Below are positions 9,726 to 17,547 of a stretch of 64,000 nucleotides of DNA, in pieces. This stretch comes from Calothrix sp. PCC 7716 (GTDB lineage Bacteria > Cyanobacteriota > Cyanobacteriia > Cyanobacteriales > Nostocaceae). Where the stretch lies: contig NZ_AP025019.1 of the NCBI RefSeq assembly GCF_019977735.1, positions 186,001 through 250,000 of the forward strand. The letters run 5' to 3'. Position 1 is the stretch's first letter; every line of letters begins with the position of its first letter. Under the pieces are notes generated by a model that was not told the origin of the DNA, made no database searches, and worked only from the letters and a program-made list of their open reading frames with translations. The position numbers were made by a program, and so were the translations under genes.

Positions 9726-9953
9726 ATGATTGCTTTAGACAGAAGTGAAGCTGTAAAGCGGATGAAACGTAGAAACAAGCAGTCCGTCTCTTGGACGCTA
9801 TCCGAATTGACAGTTGAATGGAGTTATATTCCAGCAACTGAAGCAAGAGACTATAACGGTTCAGCAGGAGGATACGGACATAATCCAAGCCGCATAATAC
9901 TACAACGTATTGTTTGGCGGGATGGTGAGGCACGGTATACAAACTATTGGTAA
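9726..9953 (+). CDS. Small basic hypothetical protein, 75 aa
   Basis: Starts MIALDRSEAVKRMKRRNKQS, strongly basic, with a Gly/Tyr/Trp-rich C-terminal half. It sits 52 bases after the preceding gene on the same strand, probably in one transcript. Function unknown; a nucleic-acid-binding role is only a guess from charge. Confidence 0.5.
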   Translation: MIALDRSEAVKRMKRRNKQSVSWTLSELTVEWSYIPATEARDYNGSAGGYGHNPSRIILQRIVWRDGEARYTNYW

Positions 9954-10047
9954 GTGATAAGACGGATGCAGAATAACCAAACTAATAGCTCAATTGATTA
10001 ATAAGTAAAAAGTTCAATAAGTGAGTGAGTGAGGGAGATTTTAAATT

Positions 10048-10284
10048 TTGCGAAAGTTTCTGATTGTGATTTTACCTATATATATCACTGTGATGGTGCC
10101 ATTAAAGTTGGAAGCAGCATCTCCTCCAGCATATAAAATTGTGCAAATGGGCTGTAACAAAGGTAAAGGGACATGTGGTTATGCGCCTACAAAACTTTTC
10201 AAAGCAGGGAGTATTACAGGATTAAAACCTAGAAATAAGCCCTCTTTAGAAGAAGCACAATTAGTCACATATGTACGACTTTAG
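10048..10284 (+). CDS. Small secreted or membrane-anchored protein, 78 aa
   Basis: TTG start at 10048 with a GGGAG ribosome binding site about 10 bases upstream. An N-terminal hydrophobic stretch after a basic MRK start (LIVILPIYITVMVPL) ends near LEAAS, a plausible signal peptidase site. The mature part has two Cys (GCNKGKGTC) that could form a disulfide. It leads a run of very small genes on the same strand. Confidence 0.55.
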   Translation: MRKFLIVILPIYITVMVPLKLEAASPPAYKIVQMGCNKGKGTCGYAPTKLFKAGSITGLKPRNKPSLEEAQLVTYVRL

Positions 10285-10314
10285 TAATCAACTAAATAAA
10301 CAAGGGACAACACC

Positions 10315-10488
10315 ATGAGTTTTTATGTAGCACTAGCAGATGGTACAAGTGCCTTACTTTTGGCAAACTACGACGGTGGCAAGCCGCCCATGCCAGCAGA
10401 TGATGGGTTGCCAGCAATTGTAAATTTGCCTAACAACGGTCAAACACCATCAGCCAATCAACCTTCAAATACTACAACAGAAGAATAA
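10315..10488 (+). CDS. Small protein, 57 aa
   Basis: ATG 10315 to TAA 10488 with AGGGACAA upstream. The first half looks folded (MSFYVALADGTSALLLANYD). The second half is Pro/Asn/Gln/Thr-rich and ends TTEE. It lies 30 bases after the secreted peptide gene and 15 before the next ORF. Unknown function; likely real given the tight row of genes. Confidence 0.55.
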   Translation: MSFYVALADGTSALLLANYDGGKPPMPADDGLPAIVNLPNNGQTPSANQPSNTTTEE

Positions 10489-10503
10489 GTAATCACATTA
10501 GAC

Positions 10504-10623
10504 GTGCCTATCAACAACCAAAACAAATCACAGGATATGACAGATGAGGAATTTCTTCTTGCTGCCCAACAACTAGCGGGGCAGGCACCGATTGATACAA
10601 CTGATTCAAATAAAAAGGAGTAA
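10504..10623 (+). CDS. Very small protein, 39 aa
   Basis: GTG start at 10504; an alternative is the ATG 11 codons in. The product is MPINNQNKSQDMTDEEFLLA and onward, an acidic helix with a polar head. Its stop overlaps the AAGGAG ribosome binding site of the next gene, so translational coupling is likely. Confidence 0.5.
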   Translation: MPINNQNKSQDMTDEEFLLAAQQLAGQAPIDTTDSNKKE

Positions 10624-10629
10624 ACACAA

Positions 10630-10803
10630 ATGGCTAACAACACAAGTCAAACCAGTCCAACTAATCAACAAGTAATTGAACTAGTTAAAACTGAAGTTGA
10701 AGTTCAAAATAATGAAAGCACCTCTAATTTACCATTGACTCATCAACAAGGAGAAACAATAAGGGCTAATGCATGGGGTTATAAAGAATGGTCTGATAGT
10801 TGA
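10630..10803 (+). CDS. Small protein, 57 aa
   Basis: ATG 10630, preceded by AAGGAG at the expected distance. The polar N-terminus (MANNTSQTSPTNQQ) resembles other MSNN/MANN-type small polar proteins in this window (33349-33501 and 34049-34222). The C-terminus ends with the aromatic stretch ANAWGYKEWSDS. Function unknown; the precursor-peptide idea is raised under findings. Confidence 0.55.
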   Translation: MANNTSQTSPTNQQVIELVKTEVEVQNNESTSNLPLTHQQGETIRANAWGYKEWSDS

Positions 10804-10916
10804 ATATTCGGCACCAAATATTAAAGAGTATTTAATTTAACCTTTGTACTGTACTGGTGCCATTATTCCACGCTTTCAACAAACCACGATAACCACATAT
10901 CAAACGGAGAATTTAA

Positions 10917-11414
10917 ATGGAAAGAGATTATACTGACGGCGACTATATGCAAGTATTAGCATCAGACTGGAAAAAGATAGTTTGCGATGAAAACGGCAAC
11001 ATCATTTTAGGCAAAGTAGCGCGCGAGTTACACGATTACAGTTTATTAATGCAATGCACATCAATTGTTTACGACAACATTTGTAATGTGTCACACCCGT
11101 TTACTGACCCTGACCATATATTGAAAGCGATTGATGAGTCAATTGAAAGACGCGCGGAGAAATTATTTGAAGAAAAGAATCAAATTAAACTTGAGAGAGT
11201 CACTAACCCAGAATGGGATTATGCAAAAGTTTACAGAGAGTTGCACAGTACTCTTCAAAAATTAATTGCTCTACTAAATTATCTTGCACAACAAGATAGC
11301 GCAACAATGGCATCTATAGCTGCTGCTAGTGTAAAACTAGTTGTAATTAGCACAGAAGTAGTAAAGACTCATAAAAATTTAGAGTCAATTGCGATAGATA
11401 ACTACGCTAATTAA
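10917..11414 (+). CDS. Hypothetical helical protein, 165 aa
   Basis: Starts MERDYTDGDYMQVLASDW after a GGAG site. Acidic and almost all helical (SIERRAEKLFEEKNQIKLE, KVYRELHSTLQKLIALLNYL), with a more hydrophobic helix near 125-150. No family recognised. It ends the small-gene run and precedes the paralogue at 11468 by 53 bases. Confidence 0.6.
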   Translation: MERDYTDGDYMQVLASDWKKIVCDENGNIILGKVARELHDYSLLMQCTSIVYDNICNVSHPFTDPDHILKAIDESIERRAEKLFEEKNQIKLERVTNPEWDYAKVYRELHSTLQKLIALLNYLAQQDSATMASIAAASVKLVVISTEVVKTHKNLESIAIDNYAN

Positions 11415-11467
11415 AATATTTTCTGCTAAAAACACTAATAGATATTTACAAATGTCAAAACTGTTCC

Positions 11468-12079
11468 GTGTCTAAAAAACGTAAACTAAAGTGTCAAATC
11501 AACAATTTAGTTATTTTAAACAATGAACATGAACATAATATGGAAGAAATTGATTTGAATTTTAATAGTGTCACACTCAGTATTCTAAAACAATCTTTCC
11601 AATTATACGAATACAAAAAAAGTCATTCGTGTAGTGAATATCGAATATTCTTAGAATTAAGAGAATGGACTAAAGGTAGCGCAAAAGAAAGACGTGCAAT
11701 CCGTGTAGCAAAGGCATTATATAATCATTTCAGCTATTGCCCACAAGCACTTGCAAGTATTGAACCCAAGGTATTGTATTCACTCGCACAAAGCCGATAT
11801 GAAGTAGTAATCGACGCTTTATCAGAATACCCAGTTAACAAAATAAATCAAGATTTGGTATTAAAATTAATGAGAGATGCTAGAAAGCAGGATAAGAAAG
11901 AAAATCAAAAACTACCTTTGCTAGACAGAAGGTCACAAGTTTATTTACAAGAAATAGCAAGTATTACTAACCTTAGTATTGAACAAGTACTAGCAAACGC
12001 TATTTCCGAATATCACTCCAAAACATTAGTAGAAAAAGAAGTCAAAGAAACAAAGGGAATAAATGTTTTTCAATATTAA
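11468..12079 (+). CDS. Hypothetical protein, paralogue of the gene at 8648
   Basis: 203 aa from GTG 11468; the ATG 24 codons in (MEEIDLNFNS) is an alternative start and better matches the domain edge of the paralogue. The shared core includes SIEPKVLYSLAQ and NKINQDLVLKLMRDARK. The C-terminus carries an RHH-like tail (SQVYLQEIASITNLSIEQVL). Function unknown. Confidence 0.65.
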   Translation: MSKKRKLKCQINNLVILNNEHEHNMEEIDLNFNSVTLSILKQSFQLYEYKKSHSCSEYRIFLELREWTKGSAKERRAIRVAKALYNHFSYCPQALASIEPKVLYSLAQSRYEVVIDALSEYPVNKINQDLVLKLMRDARKQDKKENQKLPLLDRRSQVYLQEIASITNLSIEQVLANAISEYHSKTLVEKEVKETKGINVFQY

Positions 12080-12125
12080 TTACAACAGCTACGCAGTAAA
12101 AACAGAAAATTAATTCCACTAAGTA

Positions 12126-12431
12126 ATGTGTGAAATTAAGTCAACTAGTTGTTGCTACCTTATTAAGCTATCCGAGCCATTAGGCAGCAGTAAGCATAAA
12201 GCGCAGTACTACCTCGGCGCTACCAAAAACCTCTCACAACGTTTCAAAGAACATTGTAGTGGTGTAGGCGCCAGGTTTACACAAGCCGCAGTTGAACGAG
12301 GCATCAAATTAGAAGTCGTACATATCTGGTACACACGTACAGCTAAGGAAGCGTACCACTTAGAACGCAAACTAAGGCGCCAAAAAAACAACCGCAAATT
12401 ATACGAACAAACACAAAAGGGGAAACCATGA
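12126..12431 (+). CDS. GIY-YIG-like nuclease domain protein
   Basis: 101 aa, basic. CCYLIKL (about 9-15) and QYYLGAT (about 27-33) match the paired GIY and YIG strands. R39 and H43 (SQRFKEH), then a conserved-position Glu in YHLERKLRRQKN, fit the catalytic residues of GIY-YIG nucleases. The first motif is degenerate (CYLI instead of GIY), so activity is uncertain. The stop overlaps the next ATG by four bases (ATGA), showing coupling. Confidence 0.6.
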   Translation: MCEIKSTSCCYLIKLSEPLGSSKHKAQYYLGATKNLSQRFKEHCSGVGARFTQAAVERGIKLEVVHIWYTRTAKEAYHLERKLRRQKNNRKLYEQTQKGKP

Positions 12432-12772
12432 AATCGGAATCAATATCAACTATCAGCAGCAGTGGGCACCGTAAAAGAAAAAGTGTCAAAAGAAAAAAGA
12501 CTGGTTATCGAATTTTAAACACTATTCCTCATTATCAAGTGGATAACGCAAACTCGAACTCCAAAGCGGTCACGCGCGCACGTAAATTTATATCTGAACA
12601 AGGAATAGTGCCCAGCGCAGTAATCGAAGTATTTGGCAAGAAGAAAACTGATAAGTTTTTCTGGTCGAAAGCCGGTTTATATTCGCTAGAGCATGTTGCC
12701 GCTAACTATGCTGGTTTCCCAGAACTCAACGAGCATGTCAGGCAATATAACGAAATGCTAAATACAAAGTAA
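12428..12772 (+). CDS. Hypothetical protein coupled to the GIY-YIG-like gene
   Basis: 114 aa. The basic, disordered head (HRKRKSVKRKKTGYR) is followed by a folded region (ARKFISEQGIVPSAVIEVFG, FFWSKAGLYSLEHVAANYAGFPEL). The head suggests nucleic-acid binding. It overlaps the preceding gene by four bases and is followed by a hairpin. Confidence 0.6.
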   Translation: MKSESISTISSSGHRKRKSVKRKKTGYRILNTIPHYQVDNANSNSKAVTRARKFISEQGIVPSAVIEVFGKKKTDKFFWSKAGLYSLEHVAANYAGFPELNEHVRQYNEMLNTK

Positions 12773-12780
12773 AACATCAA

Positions 12781-12803
12781 GGCAAGTAATTGTAAAACTT
12801 GCC
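12781..12803 (+). terminator. Hairpin after the GIY-YIG operon
   Basis: GGCAAGT, 9-base loop, ACTTGCC, nine bases after the stop codon. No U tract follows. Confidence 0.45.
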
Positions 12804-12976
12804 TCAACACAATTGACATTGGTGTACCACGCATAGCGGTCATACCAAGTTCATCCAATCTTTACCATCGTTTAAAATCTTCTGTAGTTGGCTGATATTT
12901 TTGATTTATCATTATCTTTTTTCTCTATTTGTTCATAACTTAGAATGCAATTAATTATTTATTTATGAATGTAGTT

Positions 12977-13228
12977 TTATTCTTGGATACTCTCTACTAA
13001 TTGTGTTTCCATTGTAGATAATGAAGCTAGCTTTTCTTCTAGAGCTTGCTTGCGTTCACGTATCCCTTGTAAACGTGTCATTTTAGCTTCTTTACTAAAG
13101 AACTGGTCGAAAAGGATGTCTTTTTCTTCTTTTGTCATTCTTCCTATACATGGGTCTTGGTCGATTTCATCAAGCGCGCGCCATATTTCAAGCGTTTCGG
13201 CTGTTGGGGTGCTGTCAGTTTGATTCAT
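12977..13228 (-). CDS. Small helical hypothetical protein, 83 aa
   Basis: Acidic head (PTAETLEIWRALDEIDQDP), then a coiled-coil-like tail (RERKQALEEKLASLSTMETQL). It follows the gene at 13250 on the same strand by 21 bases, probably one operon. Such pairs often encode toxin-antitoxin or scaffold proteins, but nothing in the sequence settles this. Confidence 0.5.
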   Translation of the reverse strand: MNQTDSTPTAETLEIWRALDEIDQDPCIGRMTKEEKDILFDQFFSKEAKMTRLQGIRERKQALEEKLASLSTMETQLVESIQE

Positions 13229-13249
13229 GATATTAGTTTAATCAGGTTG

Positions 13250-13462
13250 TTAATCAAATGTTTGCGAGTCACGTCGCTGTTGTTGCCTACCTAGAAATTC
13301 ATCAGAGGCTGCCTCTATTAGTATCATTTCTCCTGAACCATCAGTGTCTTCAAATCCAATTTTAGCGTAGCGAGATTTTGCGCGCGGGATGGTAAACAAC
13401 TTGACGACTCCACCAAATTGTTTTGATTTACTTTCCTTAACAATTTCCTCTATTAGTGACAC
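13250..13462 (-). CDS. Small hypothetical protein, 70 aa
   Basis: GTG start. MSLIEEIVKESKSKQFGGV leads into a short beta-rich segment (KLFTIPRAKSRYAKIGFED, EMILIEAASDEFLG). First gene of a likely two-gene operon with 12977-13228. Unknown function. Confidence 0.5.
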   Translation of the reverse strand: MSLIEEIVKESKSKQFGGVVKLFTIPRAKSRYAKIGFEDTDGSGEMILIEAASDEFLGRQQQRRDSQTFD

Positions 13463-13633
13463 TTCTGATATTATATCTCTACTATAGGTAAATTATATTT
13501 TAAATATTTTACCGACAATACTAATTTTTTTATTAATATTTTAAATCCAGAAAATTCTGGCTATTTAACTTTCTAAGTTGCAATTATAAGTTTTGAAACG
13601 TAAGCTTACTTTTATATAGCAAAGGAGGTAAAC

Positions 13634-13844
13634 AACTGTTGATGGAATCCTAACCGATTTTTCTAGATTGGAAAGTATCGTCTCCGATTTATCCATATGC
13701 CTCACCCAAAGTGGAAACTGACTTTCGTATTTCCTCGCAAGCAACTTAGCTGTTGTCCAATCGGAACAATCTATTACAAGTCGATCAATGCCAAAAGTTG
13801 CTCGCATCGCTAAATTTGTCAGTCCATTAATTTTCTGAATTCAT
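13634..13844 (-). pseudogene. Decayed copy of the gene at 6693
   Basis: The ATG at 13844 and its 4-base overlap with the upstream copy are kept, but an in-frame stop comes after five codons. Later codons still match (ATFGIDRLVIDCSDWTTAKL against ATFGVDALVINCPDWCTAKL) up to VRIPST, where homology ends about a third of the way into the gene. Confidence 0.8.
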
Positions 13845-14117
13845 TGTGCATTATCCAAGCTACGACAATGTTTTACTAGCTTGTATAAATTATTTAGTTC
13901 AGAAGCATCTATTTCTAACAACTCAGCCACAACAGCAAAGGATATGCCATTACGCTCAGATTTACCAGTTAACAATTTTATAAACTTTTTTATTTCTTCA
14001 AATTCATCACGATTTAATACAATTGTACCAGTAGATGGTATTTTACCGGAAGACTCAAGTTCATCAAGTTTCGCTTGCAGCAAATAAGATGCTGATGGCG
14101 CCTGTTTCTCGTCGATG
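13841..14117 (-). pseudogene. 5'-truncated copy of the RHH-like gene at 7406
   Basis: The last 90 or so codons match the gene at 7406 at roughly 85 percent identity (for example EIKKFIKLLTGKSERNGISF). The copy starts at the equivalent of DEKQAP, so the DNA-binding RHH segment is missing. If still translated it would be only the C-terminal domain, which could act as a dominant-negative partner; simple decay is more likely. Confidence 0.8.
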
Positions 14118-14203
14118 TTTTTTAAAAGGCGCCATTCGCACGGCGTACAATTGTGCGTAGTGGTAACTAAACGAATGTTCGTATTTGATGCAATTATTTA
14201 GAT

Positions 14204-14246
14204 AAAAACTCTACCTGAGATTTAAAGCACCAACAGTAGAGTTTTT
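14204..14246. terminator. Perfect 11-base inverted repeat with A/T ends
   Basis: AAAAACTCTAC, 21-base loop, GTAGAGTTTTT. The T run at the 3' edge works on both strands. Confidence 0.6.
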
Positions 14247-14746
14247 GTAAGTTACTCACTCGCGATAGACGCGACTATAACCTTTATTTACATTGTGAAT
14301 CAAGTGCGCGCGTTATGATAGTCTGACATTGATGTTGCTATTTTTAAACTTAGTTAATCAATCATACAGGGCATCAGCAGCTTTGATTCTATCTTGAAAT
14401 ATTTTAATCAAAGGTTTTATTACAAAGTTTGTAAGTTCGACTCCTGATTTATGTTTACTTGTTTGTGATTTTTCATTTAATCGTGTCCAAGTGCCTGGAC
14501 TACAGAATCTATTGTTATTATGCAGAGTTATCGAGGATAAAAAGATACTGTAAAACGCTACAATATAGACACAGTGACACTAATACTTTTAGAAATAAAA
14601 TAATAAACGTATCATTTAATAATTTAGAACCTGAAATTACCGCTGTAAGGTAATTACAATATAATAATCGTGTGTACAAGCTCACACAAAAATTATTGAT
14701 ATATTGCTACAATAGTAGTATCAATTTAACTATTATAAAAAAAATA
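14247..14746. other. Intergenic region, no convincing gene
   Basis: 500 AT-rich bases. A 64-codon frame at 14459-14653 has no ribosome site and a non-coding composition, so it was not called. The last 100 bases are the leader of the CoiA-like gene. Confidence 0.5.
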
Positions 14747-15514
14747 ATGTTTTATGCATTAAATGAAGATGGTGAGAGGATAAAACCAAAGCCGAAAACA
14801 AGGGCATTTTGTCCAGGCTGTAACAAAGAGGTAATTTCAAAGTGCGGAAAACAAGTTGTTTGGCATTGGGCACACTTAAACCTTGTAGACTGCGATTCTT
14901 TTCATAAGCCAATGACCAAATGGCACTACGACTGGCAGATGAAATTTCCCGAAGAAAACCGCGAAGTTATTTTCACCGACCCGGAGACTGGGGAGAGGCA
15001 CAGGGCTGATGTTTGTATCGATGGTTTCATCTTTGAGTTTCAACACTCACAGATTAGTTGTCGTGAGATTGAATCTAGGGAGAAATTCTATAATAGATTT
15101 TCAAAATTAATCTGGATTCTAGATGCACATTTATGGTTTAAAGAACCTTACTGCCTTATAAGCATGAATTCACCCTGTGAACAAAACCATGTAAAGGCGC
15201 GTCCAAAGCCCAGTTTAGATAACTTTGACAGCCCAATAATTCTTGACTTTGGGGGTTCTCTTGAACTCGTTCTCAGGCATTATTGTTATTGCTCTAGATG
15301 GTATGTATATTCTGCAATCGGTTCCTTCCCCGTAGAGAGCCTAACCAAAGAGGGCATTGAAAAAGCTCTGGAAATAAAACGCAGGGAGGACGAAAAAGAA
15401 CAGCAACGGCAGGAGCAGTGGAGAATAGGTGCAGAGAAGCAACGTAGAGAAAAAGCAGAAAAAGAAGCCGAGGTTATTGAGCTACTAAAAAAGTACCACC
15501 AAAAAAATATGTGA
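14747..15514 (+). CDS. CoiA-like nuclease-domain protein, copy 2
   Basis: 255 aa from ATG 14747 (MFYALNEDGER), chosen because the 25 codons upstream are AT-rich leader with no match to copy 1. Near the N-terminus are CPGC, KCGK and VWHWAHL. The nuclease core is HRADV then FIFEFQHSQIS (E-x-Q). After about residue 200 the tail is a highly charged coiled coil (RREDEKEQQRQEQWR) absent from copy 1. The two copies share the domain order but are clearly divergent, so this is old paralogy or separate acquisition rather than recent duplication. Role unknown; competence or mobile-element defence are both possible. Confidence 0.78.
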   Translation: MFYALNEDGERIKPKPKTRAFCPGCNKEVISKCGKQVVWHWAHLNLVDCDSFHKPMTKWHYDWQMKFPEENREVIFTDPETGERHRADVCIDGFIFEFQHSQISCREIESREKFYNRFSKLIWILDAHLWFKEPYCLISMNSPCEQNHVKARPKPSLDNFDSPIILDFGGSLELVLRHYCYCSRWYVYSAIGSFPVESLTKEGIEKALEIKRREDEKEQQRQEQWRIGAEKQRREKAEKEAEVIELLKKYHQKNM

Positions 15515-15706
15515 TGGCACCAGCCCTTAGTTCATTTCATAGAAATTCATTCTGTGAGGTCTACATCTAAGGGTGGAAACCCTGAAACTGGGATACAAGA
15601 GGATATAGCTTAAAACAAGAGTGTGAATCTCCTAGCTTTCAAGTCAAAAGAGTACATTACTTATGGCGCCTGTTATTATGGGAAATAGTGATTTTTTCTG
15701 ATAGTT

Positions 15707-16348
15707 ATGACTAATACAAATCAAACTGGTAAGTACGACGCAGTATTAGGAAACCATTATATTAATACAGGCTCTGGAGTGCTAGGAGGGATTCAAGGAG
15801 TTAAGCGGAGATTGTTGGCGCCTGAAGTTTCCTATCGAATCGCAGCTTTAGATGAAGCTCTTAATTATGGACAAGAAGGGTTAAATTTGATTGAAGAAGC
15901 TCTTGATAGTCCAAATAGATTTGTTAGGGTTTATGCATATGAGATTTTGGATAAATTAGATAAACCGGAGATTATAGCTAAATTAATTCAATTCCGCGAA
16001 CGGCATTATTTAATTCATTTCAACGGTATTTATCAATGCGATGGCAGTAAGCATTATAGTTACCTGAGATTTTATCCGGATTATACGGTGATTACCACAA
16101 ATACAATGGATACTCCTGAAAAAGTACTAACGTGGTTCAACAAAGAAAACAATGATATCTATAGTGATATTTACATCGTCGAAAACAGAAAGGAAATAAT
16201 TAGATTTTCTTATCAACTTAATAATAAAATAGTCGATTTTGTTGCTAAAACAAATATTTATGGTACTAATATTAACCTCAAATGGTTCAGTCGTAGAAGT
16301 AAATCTAGAGGCTCGGATGAATACAGATTTATAAAAATATTATCTTGA
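15707..16348 (+). CDS. HEAT-repeat protein of the cyanobacterial KYDAVLG type
   Basis: 213 aa. The N-terminal motif KYDAVLG followed by GVLGGIQGVKRRL and one or two HEAT-like helices (YRIAALDEALNYGQEGLNLI, VRVYAYEILDKL) is a cyanobacterial module I know from HEAT and WD40 proteins. Residues 100-213 form a beta-rich domain of unknown function (YSYLRFYPDYTVITT). Likely a protein-interaction factor in the cytosol. A truncated copy of its first exon-sized piece follows directly at 16364. Confidence 0.7.
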   Translation: MTNTNQTGKYDAVLGNHYINTGSGVLGGIQGVKRRLLAPEVSYRIAALDEALNYGQEGLNLIEEALDSPNRFVRVYAYEILDKLDKPEIIAKLIQFRERHYLIHFNGIYQCDGSKHYSYLRFYPDYTVITTNTMDTPEKVLTWFNKENNDIYSDIYIVENRKEIIRFSYQLNNKIVDFVAKTNIYGTNINLKWFSRRSKSRGSDEYRFIKILS

Positions 16349-16363
16349 ACAATACCTGTTATA

Positions 16364-16468
16364 ATGAATAATAACTTTTATTGTAATATAACTAATATAA
16401 ATCAACCTAGTAAATACGATGCGGTGATAGGTTGGGAGGATATAAATACAGGCGCCGTTTGTAAATGA
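16364..16468 (+). pseudogene. Truncated second copy of the KYDAVLG N-terminus
   Basis: MNNNFYCNITNINQPSKYDA and on (VIGWEDINTGAV) mirrors the start of the gene at 15707 (TNTNQTGKYDAVLG, NTGSGV) but ends after 34 codons. It is left from a tandem duplication. Confidence 0.65.
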
Positions 16469-16476
16469 AACTTTCC

Positions 16477-17121
16477 TTATAAAGCAGTAGGAATCTTGGC
16501 ATAGAAATCTTCATCCGCGCGCGTGAAAGCAGGGCGCCGTATTAAGTTGTCCAAGTAATTGCTCAAAGGGTCATTCAAATCAAGCATCCCTAACTTTTTT
16601 GCCCACAGTAAGACTCCGCCAGTAATAATATCAGCGGTACTAAATTGATTACCAACTAAGTAATCACTATTAACTAATACGTTTCTCAAAGGTTCAGCGA
16701 CTTTGTTAAACCATTGCAAAGCTTCTTGGCTAGAAATTGCTTCGCGTACTTTAGTAGGAAGTATTTTTTCTGGTAAATGTGGGAGAACAGCAAACATAAA
16801 ATGTTCAACAGGCGCCTCTAAAGTAACAGATGCGTAAAATAACCATTGGTAGTAATAAGCACGTTCTGGAGAATCAATTGCAGGCGCCAATCCAAAGTTT
16901 GGATATTTATCAGCTAGGTAAGTACAAATTGCAGTTGATTCAAAAATCGTTACTTCTCCATCAATTAAAACAGGTACTTTTTGATGAGGATGTAGGTTTT
17001 GATACTCCGGTTCTTGGGTGATCTTCATATCAACTTGTACTAGTTTACATGTAATCCCCATTTCTTCTAAAAGCCAGCGAGGACGTACTGCCCTAGTTGT
17101 TGGAATATAGTACAACTTCAT
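16477..17121 (-). CDS. Glutathione S-transferase family protein
   Basis: 214 aa from ATG 17121; a TTG three codons upstream is less likely. N-terminal thioredoxin-fold (LYYIPTTRAVRPRWLLEEMG), the cis-Pro segment KVPVLIDG, and the glutathione-binding ESTAICTYLADKYP at about 62-75. The C-terminal all-helical domain has the GST hallmark NQFSTADI. Length is typical. Cytosolic conjugation or thiol chemistry; substrate cannot be read from sequence. Confidence 0.9.
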   Translation of the reverse strand: MKLYYIPTTRAVRPRWLLEEMGITCKLVQVDMKITQEPEYQNLHPHQKVPVLIDGEVTIFESTAICTYLADKYPNFGLAPAIDSPERAYYYQWLFYASVTLEAPVEHFMFAVLPHLPEKILPTKVREAISSQEALQWFNKVAEPLRNVLVNSDYLVGNQFSTADIITGGVLLWAKKLGMLDLNDPLSNYLDNLIRRPAFTRADEDFYAKIPTAL

Positions 17122-17221
17122 ATTTTTCAATCTGACAGTTTCTACATTTCTTATTTTCTGCTGTAGGTTGTCATAAAAATATTAAAACTTAAAGAAATTT
17201 GTAGGCGCCTATGATTCGTTT

Positions 17222-17314
17222 AAAAATGACATAGCTGCCCAATCTGCCTATAAAACTATTGGATTTGTGCCAGCCAGGAAGGAATACGGCTTATTGCTAT
17301 TGCAGGAAGGCTGA
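17222..17314 (+). pseudogene. C-terminal scrap of a GNAT acetyltransferase
   Basis: Thirty codons (KNDIAAQSAYKTIGFVPARK and on) match the end of the GNAT gene at 18119 (KNNIAAQSAYRAIGFVPTGE), including the terminal LLLL, with its own stop at 17314. It lies about 0.8 kb upstream of the intact gene's start, so a former tandem copy was deleted down to its tail. Confidence 0.85.
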
Positions 17315-17428
17315 AAAGGAATATATTCAGATACGAGATAAAAGGGTAAAATAATCAAAAACTTGTATTTAATGGCAGTACTAAATAATTAATTAGTAAT
17401 TATGTATAAAAATTAAGGGCAGCATCCT

Positions 17429-17518
17429 ATCTCAGCAGAAAACTTCACACTTCCATTCAAAGGTAAGCTAGAAGAAGATAATCGTTGGGTGATTATGGCT
17501 TCTTCAATACTTTTTTGA
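17429..17518 (+). pseudogene. N-terminal scrap of an IS5/IS1182-type transposase
   Basis: The 30 codons include ENFTLPFKGKLEEDNRWVIM, the conserved opening of many IS5/IS1182-related transposases. The frame then stops and nothing of the DDE domain remains. Together with the neighbouring GNAT scrap it marks a deletion scar. Confidence 0.65.
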
Positions 17519-17547
17519 TTCATGACGCTAAGTCGATTTTATAATCG

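Noticed and set aside
14400-14460. GTTCGACTCC resembling a tRNA T-loop
   Set aside because: Flanking bases do not pair into a T stem and no acceptor or anticodon arm can be formed.
14459-14653. 64-codon frame before the second CoiA-like gene
   Set aside because: No ribosome site, unusual composition, no conserved start; more likely leader.
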